DNA of 64,000 nucleotides. It comes from CANLBN01 sp050633825. Its GTDB lineage: Bacteria; Pseudomonadota; Gammaproteobacteria; Pseudomonadales; Cellvibrionaceae. The notes under the pieces were generated by a model, which was not told the origin of the DNA, searched no databases, and was given only the letters and a program-made list of their open reading frames with translations. How positions within the stretch are numbered: position 1 is the first letter of the stretch; each line of letters starts with the position of its first letter. The DNA is taken from NCBI GenBank assembly GCA_050633825.1, contig JBOEHG010000014.1:1-64000 (forward strand), read 5' to 3'. Below, piece after piece: positions 17,038 to 25,053 of this stretch. Made by a program: the position numbers and the translations under genes.

Positions 17038-18951
17038 TTAGTCGTTCGATAATTTAAAGCGACTGGTTAATTGCCCCAATGTTTCAGCTTGTGATGAAAG
17101 TTTATGTGTATGACTTTCCATCGTTAAACGAGTTTCTTTTGTGGTTTCGCCTTGGTTACAAATGTGTTCAATTTGAGTGGCGATATCATTAGTGTTGTAG
17201 GAAATTTCCTCTACAGCAACCACCACTTGGTCCATTTCAGCGGCAACCTTTTGAATAGAGTCTTCAATTGTTTCGAAGGATGATCTGGCGTTATTGGCGT
17301 TCTCTTGCCCTGATGATGCTAGGTCAATACCTTCTTCCATTAAATCACCCATACGCTTGGACTGATCATTAAAGCCTTTAATAAGGTCTCCAATGCTGCT
17401 CGTTGCGCTAACCGTTTTTTGTGCCAGTGCACGCACTTCATCGGCAACAACCGAGAACCCTCGACCGGCTTCACCTGCACGGGCAGATTCAATTGCGGCA
17501 TTGAGTGCGAGTAAGTTGGTCTGATCTGCAAGTCCATTAATTACATCAATAATACCCAACATTTTTGAGCTCGATTGAGCTAAGTTAGTGACTTCTTCAT
17601 GTGTTTTCTCAATTAGTGCAACAATATTAACCATTGATGTGACACAATCGTTGATAACTTTACCACCTGTCTGAGTCGCTTTTGAAGCAGACTGAGCAGT
17701 TTCGCTAACATCAACAGAGCGTTTGGCTACATCGTTTACAGCTATGGAAATTTGTTGTGTGGCAACTGTAGATTGTTGAGTTTTTTGTTCCACTTCTTCA
17801 CTGGTAATACCTAATTGTTCAACGGCCATCTCCAACTGTTCACGAAGATCTAACAATGATTTGTTGCCGTCAACAACTTGTGAAATAACACCCGAAATAT
17901 CATGAACCATATGGTTTGAAGCGGTGCGTAGCTGTGTAAACTCGTCTTTTTCATTGTTGTTAGTGGGTAAGTCTTTTGAAAAGTCACCTTCGGCAATGCC
18001 TTTAAGGAAAGCCTGCATATGTTTTAACTGAATGTTTAATTGTCTTGCAATGCTCCCTAAGCTGACGAAGATAATAAGGCCAACGATAACCGCAGCGAGT
18101 GAAATAACGGTCATGGCTGCTTTACGGGTATCGTTCGCTTCTTGCGCTACTTGTTGTAATACCGTCTCTTCTAGAAATTTATCTTGTTCATTAACCAGTA
18201 CGCTTAGTTCACTTGTGATAGGGGCAAGAGCTTTGGTAATCTGTGCTTCTTTGGTAATTAATCCTCTGGTGGCATCAAAGGCTAGTCGGTAAGCTAAAAT
18301 TGCCTTACCAATAACATTATCTTGCCAATCCATATCAATAACGACTAACTCAAGGTCACCAATCTGTTTTTCAATGTCGGCTTCATTTTTAGTATCTTTC
18401 GATACCATGTATTTACGTTGGCTAAAAACTAAATCACTGACGGTGTCATCAATCATTGAGAATGACACTTTCTCTAAACCGCCGAGAGCGCCGGTTAAAC
18501 CGGATAACTTACCTTCTTCAGTCGAGAATCCTAAAACAAGACCGTTATTAAGCCAATCTTTACGTAGGCCTACATAGCTTGAGGTTAGACTTTCTAATTT
18601 AGTCGAAAAATCAATTAAATCATTGTAACCAAGGGCAGCTGACTGACCTTGCATCTGTAAGGAGAGTTGCTCAAGTGAGTTTAGGCTAGCAATAAAGTCT
18701 TGTGCTTTATCAGTGCTAAGGGCTGATGCTGAAGACTCGAGTTTTAGCAAATTAATCGTAAGTGCCTGAGAGTTTTGTTTATATTCCACAGCGGTACTTT
18801 GTTTAGTAAAACTATTATTAACGCTGTTCAGGCTCATAAATGCTGAGCCTGCCACTATCACTAAACCAATAAGCGTGATGGCAATAATAATTGTTAGCTT
18901 CTGTTTCCACGAGAAATTTAAATTTACTTTCGGTATTGTCAACATAATCAC
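17038..18951 (-). CDS. Transmembrane methyl-accepting chemotaxis protein
   Basis: The 637-residue receptor has a first membrane segment at ~18-40, a periplasmic helical sensor region to ~280, a second membrane segment at ~283-303, a HAMP domain to ~360 and a cytoplasmic signalling domain. The hairpin tip reads DQTNLLALNAAIESARAGEA. The sensor region is four-helix-bundle-like, with no recognisable ligand motif. The start is GTG 18951 or ATG 18945. It is transcribed away from prfC and probably with the small membrane protein downstream. Confidence 0.95.
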   Translation of the reverse strand: MIMLTIPKVNLNFSWKQKLTIIIAITLIGLVIVAGSAFMSLNSVNNSFTKQSTAVEYKQNSQALTINLLKLESSASALSTDKAQDFIASLNSLEQLSLQMQGQSAALGYNDLIDFSTKLESLTSSYVGLRKDWLNNGLVLGFSTEEGKLSGLTGALGGLEKVSFSMIDDTVSDLVFSQRKYMVSKDTKNEADIEKQIGDLELVVIDMDWQDNVIGKAILAYRLAFDATRGLITKEAQITKALAPITSELSVLVNEQDKFLEETVLQQVAQEANDTRKAAMTVISLAAVIVGLIIFVSLGSIARQLNIQLKHMQAFLKGIAEGDFSKDLPTNNNEKDEFTQLRTASNHMVHDISGVISQVVDGNKSLLDLREQLEMAVEQLGITSEEVEQKTQQSTVATQQISIAVNDVAKRSVDVSETAQSASKATQTGGKVINDCVTSMVNIVALIEKTHEEVTNLAQSSSKMLGIIDVINGLADQTNLLALNAAIESARAGEAGRGFSVVADEVRALAQKTVSATSSIGDLIKGFNDQSKRMGDLMEEGIDLASSGQENANNARSSFETIEDSIQKVAAEMDQVVVAVEEISYNTNDIATQIEHICNQGETTKETRLTMESHTHKLSSQAETLGQLTSRFKLSND

Positions 18952-19319
18952 AATCTTCTGACGGTTAAATCTACAAGAGCACCTTACTAACTTGCCCTAA
19001 TGACGTATTTAATGATAAGTGTAGACAAGGAAATGAAACTGCACCATTTTTTGACTATTAACACTCATTCTTTAAAGTTCTTAATCGGCAGCCTTCTATA
19101 ATTCATTAGTAATTAGTCTTTGTTAGTTTCATTGCTTTTCTCTTTGAAATGTTGTTAAGTATTTGATATTAAAAGATAAAATTTATTTTTTATATGTCTG
19201 TTTTAATGGCTTGTTGTGGGGTTTTAGTGATGCTTTTACCTCTTTAGCTAGGCTTTTCAGTGCTATATCATTAATATAGCCCCCCTAATTTGTCTCATAA
19301 ACCTTCCGGAACATTCTGA
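18952..19319. other. Intergenic region between divergent chemoreceptor and prfC genes
   Basis: This 368-nt AT-rich spacer must hold two outward promoters. I see a small dyad, GCTATAT-CATTA-ATATAGC, at 19262-19280, 40 nt before prfC. No convincing -35/-10 pair, riboswitch or RNA gene stands out. Confidence 0.4.
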
Positions 19320-20903
19320 ATGTCATCTTCTGCCTTCATTAGCGAAGTTACAAAACGTCGTACTTTTGCCATTATTTCTCACCCGGATGCCGGTAAGACC
19401 ACTATTACAGAGAAATTATTGTTATTTGGACAAGCCATTCAGGTTGCAGGGTCAGTTAAAGGCAAGAAAGGGCCGCATGCTAAATCTGACTGGATGAGTA
19501 TGGAGCAGGAAAGGGGTATTTCTGTGACTTCATCGGTAATGCAGTTCCCGTATAAGGAGCGAGTGGTGAATTTACTGGATACTCCAGGCCATGAAGACTT
19601 CTCTGAAGATACCTATCGTACGCTGACAGCCGTAGATTCTGTACTCATGGTGATTGATGGAGCTAAAGGCGTGGAAGACCGCACCATTAAATTGATGGAT
19701 GTTTGTCGGTTACGTGACACACCTATTCTTTCATTTATCAATAAGATGGATCGCGATATGCGTGATCCTATTGAGGTGATGGATGAAATCGAGAGTGTAC
19801 TTAAGATTTCAGCCGCTCCTATTAACTGGCCCTTGGGAATGGGCAAGCAATTTAAAGGTGTATATAACCTCTATACCGACACCATTCATGTATATCAGTC
19901 AGGCAAAGGGCATATGATTGATGATGACGTTCGCATAGACGGCATCAATAGTGATGCCGCATCAGAATTGTTGGGTGCCTATGCCGATGATATTCGTGAA
20001 GAAATTGAATTAGTGAAGGGAGCAACCCACGAATTTGATGTTGATGAATATCTTGCTGGGCGCTTGACGCCAGTATTTTTTGGTACCGCGTTAGGCAACT
20101 TTGGTGTACGTGAAATGTTGGATGGTTTTGTGGAGTGGGCACCACCACCACAGTCACGTCATACTAAAACGCGAGAAGTAGGGGCCCAAGAAGATAAGTT
20201 TTCAGGTTTTGTCTTTAAAATTCAAGCCAATATGGATCCAAAGCATCGGGATCGCATTGCCTTTATGCGTGTTTGTTCAGGCAAGTATAAGCAGGGCATG
20301 AAGATGCAGCACGTTCGCATTGCTAAAGATATCAAAATAGCTGATGCAGTTACTTTTCTAGCCGGTGACCGTAGTTCTGTCGATGAGGCAGTATCAGGGG
20401 ATATTATTGGTTTACATAACCACGGTACGATTCAGATTGGTGATACCTTTACTGAAGGCGAAGCACTTAAATATACCGGCATCCCTCATTTTGCTCCTGA
20501 ACTCTTTCGTCGAATTCGTTTAAAAGATCCATTAAGGACTAAGCAGTTACAAAAGGGTTTGCAGCAGTTATCTGAAGAAGGCTCAACGCAGGTGTTTTTT
20601 CCAATGAATAATACCGATATTATTGTGGGTGCTGTTGGAGTATTGCAATTCGAGGTTGTTGCTTATCGCTTAAAGGATGAATATAAAGTCGAAGCTATTT
20701 ATGAAAATGTTAATGTGACAACTGCACGCTGGGTTGACGGTGATGATGATAAAGAACTTGATATCTTTAAAAGGAAAGCGAGTGACAATCTGGCGATAGA
20801 TGGCGGTGGTCACCTTACTTATCTTGCGCCGACAAGAGTTAATCTTAGCTTAACCGAAGAGCGCTACCCGGATATTGTGTTCCGTTCGACCCGAGAGCAT
20901 TAA
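19320..20903 (+). CDS. prfC: Peptide chain release factor 3 (GTPase)
   Basis: RF3 uses GTP to release RF1 and RF2 from ribosomes after peptide release. The 527-residue protein has the P-loop HPDAGKTT (~21-28), the switch segment GISVTSSVMQF, DTPGHEDFSEDTYR (~89-102) and NKMDRD. The length equals that of E. coli RF3 within a few residues. It starts at ATG 19320 with a weak ribosome binding site and is followed after 9 nt by a small membrane protein gene. Confidence 0.98.
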   Translation: MSSSAFISEVTKRRTFAIISHPDAGKTTITEKLLLFGQAIQVAGSVKGKKGPHAKSDWMSMEQERGISVTSSVMQFPYKERVVNLLDTPGHEDFSEDTYRTLTAVDSVLMVIDGAKGVEDRTIKLMDVCRLRDTPILSFINKMDRDMRDPIEVMDEIESVLKISAAPINWPLGMGKQFKGVYNLYTDTIHVYQSGKGHMIDDDVRIDGINSDAASELLGAYADDIREEIELVKGATHEFDVDEYLAGRLTPVFFGTALGNFGVREMLDGFVEWAPPPQSRHTKTREVGAQEDKFSGFVFKIQANMDPKHRDRIAFMRVCSGKYKQGMKMQHVRIAKDIKIADAVTFLAGDRSSVDEAVSGDIIGLHNHGTIQIGDTFTEGEALKYTGIPHFAPELFRRIRLKDPLRTKQLQKGLQQLSEEGSTQVFFPMNNTDIIVGAVGVLQFEVVAYRLKDEYKVEAIYENVNVTTARWVDGDDDKELDIFKRKASDNLAIDGGGHLTYLAPTRVNLSLTEERYPDIVFRSTREH

Positions 20904-20912
20904 TAGTGATTC

Positions 20913-21254
20913 ATGATTGATATTTTGGTGACTTTAGTTCTGACTCTGGTGTTGGGCGGCGTACTATTTGCTCTATTCCGTTGGGTTAAAGTGCCTTATT
21001 ATCGAGTCGATACTGAGCGTATGATTCATGTGCTAGAGATGGTCTTGACTGGACAAGCAACCGAAAATGACTGGAACATGACATTTGGTATGGTTATCAG
21101 ACACCAGCCAGATTTGGAGGAAGTACGACAGACTTGTGTATTAATCGAAGAAAAGTATTATAGTGGCAACACCAAGCCACCTTATTTGTTTTCGCCAAAA
21201 GGCTTGGCCGAGTTAGAAAGTGTACTACAACAGTTAAAGTCAAATGGTGTTTAA
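20913..21254 (+). CDS. Small single-pass membrane protein, unknown function
   Basis: The 113-residue protein starts 9 nt after the prfC stop. It has one hydrophobic segment at ~3-24 (ILVTLVLTLVLGGVLFALF), followed by a hydrophilic, likely helical domain with the motif NDWNMTFGMVIRHQPDLEEVR. I do not recognise the family. Its tight spacing suggests one transcript from prfC to the lipoprotein gene. Confidence 0.72.
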   Translation: MIDILVTLVLTLVLGGVLFALFRWVKVPYYRVDTERMIHVLEMVLTGQATENDWNMTFGMVIRHQPDLEEVRQTCVLIEEKYYSGNTKPPYLFSPKGLAELESVLQQLKSNGV

Positions 21255-21271
21255 TACGAAAAAGGACGTTA

Positions 21272-21898
21272 ATGATGATGAGCTTTAAAATAGATTCTTT
21301 ATTTTGTATCGCACTGTCTTTTTTATGTCTATCGGCTTGTAGTTCAATGGATACCAGCAAGCATGAAATTCCGCTAGTTAAACAGGATATTACAATAAAC
21401 GCATTACCCATATGTTATGACCATGGTTGTGCAGTTATCTCTCATATCCAACTATCACAGAATACGTGGAACAATATTCAAAGCCTTTTTTCAGTAAAAC
21501 AGTTAGCTTTTGAGGAACGCTTGGCGGTAAGGCAAGCAATCTCTTTGCTAGAAAAAGAAGCGTCTTTACATACCCCTGTCGGCATTGACCTTCCCAAAAA
21601 TACCAATGATATAGAAACTGGTCGTCAAGACTGTTTGGATGAATCCACAAATACGACACATTTTTTAACGCTACTAGAAAATAATAATTTATTGCAGTGG
21701 CATACAGTTGGGTCCCGTGTTTATCGTGCCCATTTTCTGATTGATCAACACTATGCCGCCCAGATTATCCATAAGCATACAGAGCAGCGTTATGTTGTTG
21801 ATTCGTGGTATCTTGCCAATGGCGAATTACCTTATATACAGCCTTATGAACAATGGGCTCTAAAAAAAACATTTTCACTCATCGATAATCCATCCTAG
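21272..21898 (+). CDS. Lipoprotein with a possible transglutaminase-like Cys-His-Asp triad
   Basis: The 208-residue protein has a clear lipoprotein signal ending LSAC (Cys23), and AAGGA precedes the start. After a helical region it shows GRQDCLDESTNTT (Cys121), then DQHYAAQIIHK (His160) and RYVVDSWY (Asp177). A Cys helix, a His-x-A strand and an Asp 17 residues later resemble the transglutaminase-like cysteine hydrolase arrangement. I infer a periplasmic enzyme or enzyme-derived protein; no substrate can be named. Confidence 0.7.
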   Translation: MMMSFKIDSLFCIALSFLCLSACSSMDTSKHEIPLVKQDITINALPICYDHGCAVISHIQLSQNTWNNIQSLFSVKQLAFEERLAVRQAISLLEKEASLHTPVGIDLPKNTNDIETGRQDCLDESTNTTHFLTLLENNNLLQWHTVGSRVYRAHFLIDQHYAAQIIHKHTEQRYVVDSWYLANGELPYIQPYEQWALKKTFSLIDNPS

Positions 21899-21925
21899 TC
21901 GTCAATACTAATAAAGGAATTTATT

Positions 21926-22996
21926 ATGCAACCTGTTTTTTCACCAGTCGCGCGTTTTTTATTAATCATGGCTGCATTTATTATTGTTGTTGCGGGTATG
22001 CGTGCTGCAGAATCACTATTGGTGCCTTTTCTTCTTTCGCTGTTTATCGCTGTTGTTGTGACGCCGTTGCTCAGTTGGTTAAATCGGCGCGGTGTTCCCA
22101 ATGGCTTATCTATTTTATTGATCGTTATCATGATCGTGATCATTGGTTTTTTTATCGGCGCGATTGTTGGTTCATCGATTAATAGTTTTAGAGGTGATTT
22201 GCCTGAGTACCAGGCGCGACTATTGTCGTTATCTGATGGTGTTCAGCAAAAATTAGCGGCTATGGGAATAACTATTGACCCTTCTTTGTGGCGAGAAACC
22301 TTTAACCCCAGTGCTGCCTTAGGTATGGCAGGTAATACGCTTGCGGCTTTTGGCAATATTATGACCAATGGCTTTTTAATACTATTGACGGTGATGTTTA
22401 TTTTGGCAGAAGAAGTTAATTTTTCAGACAAATTACGTCAGGCTATACCCGGTGGCGATAAAACATTTCAGGCACTGGAGAATTTTACACAGAGTGTTAA
22501 TAAATATATGGCAATGAAAACCATGGTGAGCTTATTAACCGGCTTTATTATTATGGTGAGTCTCTTTTTTATCGGTGTTGATTATTATGTACTTTGGGGT
22601 TTATTAGCTTTCTTACTTAATTTTATTCCAACCCTCGGATCAATTTTAGCGGCAATACCAGCTGTATTGCTTGCCATTGTTCAATTGGGTGTACCTGAAG
22701 CTATGGCAACAGCCGCTGTATTTTTGGCCGTTAATACGATAGTGGGTAATATTCTTGAACCCCGAATTATGGGGAAGGGTTTGAATCTTTCTTCATTGGT
22801 TGTTTTTCTGTCTTTGGTCTTTTGGGGGTGGATACTGGGTCCTGTAGGGATGTTGCTTTCTGTTCCATTAACAATGACAGTAAAGATTGCACTAGAAAGC
22901 TTTGAAGATACGTATTGGGTTGGGGTTATGTTGGGTTCAGGTAATGGTATAGCTGATAAAGTGTCTGTTGATAATAATGATCAACAGATTGCGTAA
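21926..22996 (+). CDS. AI-2E family transporter (PerM/TqsA-like)
   Basis: The 356 residues form a polytopic inner-membrane protein with hydrophobic segments near residues 9-50, 60-85, 145-165, 205-235, 240-260 and 275-330. The conserved C-terminal block NTIVGNILEPRIMGKGLNLSSLVVFLSL is diagnostic of this superfamily. Members export autoinducer-2 or exchange sodium for protons, so the substrate cannot be read from sequence. AAAGGA precedes the start. It ends 40 nt from the convergent moaA. Confidence 0.93.
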   Translation: MQPVFSPVARFLLIMAAFIIVVAGMRAAESLLVPFLLSLFIAVVVTPLLSWLNRRGVPNGLSILLIVIMIVIIGFFIGAIVGSSINSFRGDLPEYQARLLSLSDGVQQKLAAMGITIDPSLWRETFNPSAALGMAGNTLAAFGNIMTNGFLILLTVMFILAEEVNFSDKLRQAIPGGDKTFQALENFTQSVNKYMAMKTMVSLLTGFIIMVSLFFIGVDYYVLWGLLAFLLNFIPTLGSILAAIPAVLLAIVQLGVPEAMATAAVFLAVNTIVGNILEPRIMGKGLNLSSLVVFLSLVFWGWILGPVGMLLSVPLTMTVKIALESFEDTYWVGVMLGSGNGIADKVSVDNNDQQIA

Positions 22997-23036
22997 ATTA
23001 TTTTTCATTTGCTTTTCATGTATTCTGGCTGTGATT

Positions 23037-24023
23037 TTATCCTCCAGTTGTATTCATAAAGCGTAGTATTTGCGGTGTTTCAGCCAGAGTAAAATCATGT
23101 GCTTCAGGCTTAATGTTCATTGCATCTAAAATAGTCTTTTTTAGCAGTGATATATTGTTGGGGTGTTCTCTTACAACAGATTTTAAATCAACCGAGTGCT
23201 CATTTCCTAAACATAACAGTAATTGTCCCGTTGCGGTTAAACGTACACGGTTGCATGTTTGACAAAAGTTTTCACTGTGGGGTGATATAAAGCCGACGTT
23301 GCTTTGATGTCCTTTTATTTTCCAGTAACGAGAAGGACCCGATGTTACGTCAGAGGCTTCAGTTGGTAATAAACTGAAACGGCTCTGAATAATATCCCGT
23401 AAGGTTTTACTGCTTACAAACTCTTCTTTCCTATTGTGTTCATCAATAACGCCTAGCGGCATCTCTTCGATAAAACTAATGTCAATTTTTTTATTAACAA
23501 TAAAATTGATTAGATCAACGACTTCATCACTATTACGGTTTTTTAGAATAACGCTATTAATTTTTACTCTTAAGCCAGTTTCTATAGCACTATCAATACC
23601 TTCTAAAACTGTTTTTAATTCTCCTGTCCGGGTAATAGACTGAAAACGTTTCTCTTTTAAACTGTCCAGACTGATATTGACTCTTTTGACACCAGTTTCT
23701 ATTAATTGTTGAGATAGCTTTTTAAGTTGAGAGCCATTTGTTGTCAGTGTTAATTCTTTTAATTGCTCTAATTTTCCCAAGTTTTCAAACAGGGTAATTA
23801 TATTACGACGAATTAATGGCTCTCCGCCTGTAACCCGTATTTTTGATACACCTAACTCAGTAAATGCAGTGGCGACTAGAGTCATTTCTTCAATGGTGAG
23901 TAATTCTTCTCTCTTCACAAACTGCATTTCTTCAGCCATGCAATAGACACAGCGAAAATCACAGCGATCTGTCACTGAAAGTCGTAAATAATTAACAATA
24001 CGGCCGAAATTGTCTTTTAGCAT
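23037..24023 (-). CDS. moaA: GTP 3',8-cyclase (molybdenum cofactor synthesis)
   Basis: MoaA is a radical-SAM enzyme that begins molybdopterin synthesis from GTP. The N-terminal cluster is CDFRCVYC (Cys21, Cys25, Cys28). The C-terminal cluster uses CQTCNRVRLTATGQLLLC, and the protein ends in the Gly-Gly tail needed for catalysis. At 328 residues it is normal. It stands alone here, without moaBCDE, but lies close to nasA, the molybdoenzyme it supports. No Moco riboswitch was recognised upstream. Confidence 0.97.
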   Translation of the reverse strand: MLKDNFGRIVNYLRLSVTDRCDFRCVYCMAEEMQFVKREELLTIEEMTLVATAFTELGVSKIRVTGGEPLIRRNIITLFENLGKLEQLKELTLTTNGSQLKKLSQQLIETGVKRVNISLDSLKEKRFQSITRTGELKTVLEGIDSAIETGLRVKINSVILKNRNSDEVVDLINFIVNKKIDISFIEEMPLGVIDEHNRKEEFVSSKTLRDIIQSRFSLLPTEASDVTSGPSRYWKIKGHQSNVGFISPHSENFCQTCNRVRLTATGQLLLCLGNEHSVDLKSVVREHPNNISLLKKTILDAMNIKPEAHDFTLAETPQILRFMNTTGG

Positions 24024-24267
24024 AATGATAAAAATAGACTATAAAATAAACTAAAATATTAACAGATCTTTTTTGTAATCGATACCATTAATACACATCT
24101 AACATTTTTTGAAAAAAATACTTTATTGTTTGAGTTTTATAAAATATACCTATAGTCTGAAAGAACTGTTGCTTTTACGTGATAGTGCTACTGTCATGTA
24201 ATGGTGTGTAATGTAGCGATGTAAATAAAGGTAATATTATTTATAGACTTTAAATAAGGAGATCTCA

Positions 24268-25005
24268 ATGGCCAAGCTTATAAGTGTTTTCTTTTTTGTT
24301 GCTGTTACAACATCTGTCCCGGCTTATTCCGCACTGGTAAGCCACTTCGGTTATACGCTTGATACAGACACAAATATTGTCAGTGGCGGAGGTCTTGAGT
24401 GGTTGCGTTGGGATCGGACTATAGATGATTCAGTGAGCACGGCGTTATATCAAAACCCTTCTTTTCGTTTAGCTTCGGTTGATGAAATGTACGGTCTGTT
24501 AAATACATTTTCTCCGGTTGCTGTTCCTGAGACTCCATCAGTTACTAGTTATGTTAGGGACAGTGGGGAAGGTATTTTTAGTTTAATCAATTTAATGGGA
24601 GAAATTGCGCCACGTTATAATCCTACCTTTAGTCTGGATGGTATTGGCGAAGAAATTTATTCAGGTGCTGTGTTTGGTGGTATAGATGAAAATGGCGACA
24701 GTAAGTACGGACGTATGACTATGAATTCAACCCGAACTGAAACGGGCCATAGTTCATCTCTTACCCTTTTTCCTGAAGCAACGCTTAGTAATGGTTTTAA
24801 TTTTACAGCTGAGGCATTCGAAGGTACATCGATGGATTGGAATGTAATGAGTGCTGAAAGCTATACAGTTGCCTTAGTGCGCGAGATTCCCGGGTATAGA
24901 TCTGTCCCTGAATTAAGTACAGCATCAGCACCTATTTCTATTCTTTTACTGAGTTCCCTGCTTTGTCTTGGGATAGAACGCCGCAAAAAGAAACGCAACG
25001 CTTAA
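24268..25005 (+). CDS. Exported protein with a PEP-CTERM-like sorting tail
   Basis: The 245-residue protein has an N-terminal signal peptide (~1-22). Its C-terminal tail has the PEP-CTERM layout: VPELST, a hydrophobic segment (APISILLLSSLLCLGI) and a basic end (ERRKKKRNA), with PEL in place of PEP. The body, with NIVSGGGLEWLRWDRTID and FRLASVDEMYGLLN, resembles other PEP-CTERM proteins of aquatic bacteria. Such proteins are processed by an exosortase and go to the surface or matrix. No exosortase is encoded in this window. The role is unknown. Confidence 0.8.
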   Translation: MAKLISVFFFVAVTTSVPAYSALVSHFGYTLDTDTNIVSGGGLEWLRWDRTIDDSVSTALYQNPSFRLASVDEMYGLLNTFSPVAVPETPSVTSYVRDSGEGIFSLINLMGEIAPRYNPTFSLDGIGEEIYSGAVFGGIDENGDSKYGRMTMNSTRTETGHSSSLTLFPEATLSNGFNFTAEAFEGTSMDWNVMSAESYTVALVREIPGYRSVPELSTASAPISILLLSSLLCLGIERRKKKRNA

Positions 25006-25009
25006 ATTA

Positions 25010-25053
25010 CCTATAAAAAAGCCAACTTCTTAGGACCTTGGCTTTTTTATAGG
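25010..25053. terminator. Bidirectional intrinsic terminator
   Basis: A perfect 16-bp inverted repeat (25010-25025 and 25038-25053) surrounds a 12-nt loop. The arms include A-runs and T-runs around GCCAA/TTGGC, so each strand ends its GC core in a T-tract. The right arm abuts the nasA stop codon, and the PEP-CTERM-like gene ends 5 nt to the left. It should stop transcription of both convergent genes. Confidence 0.92.
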
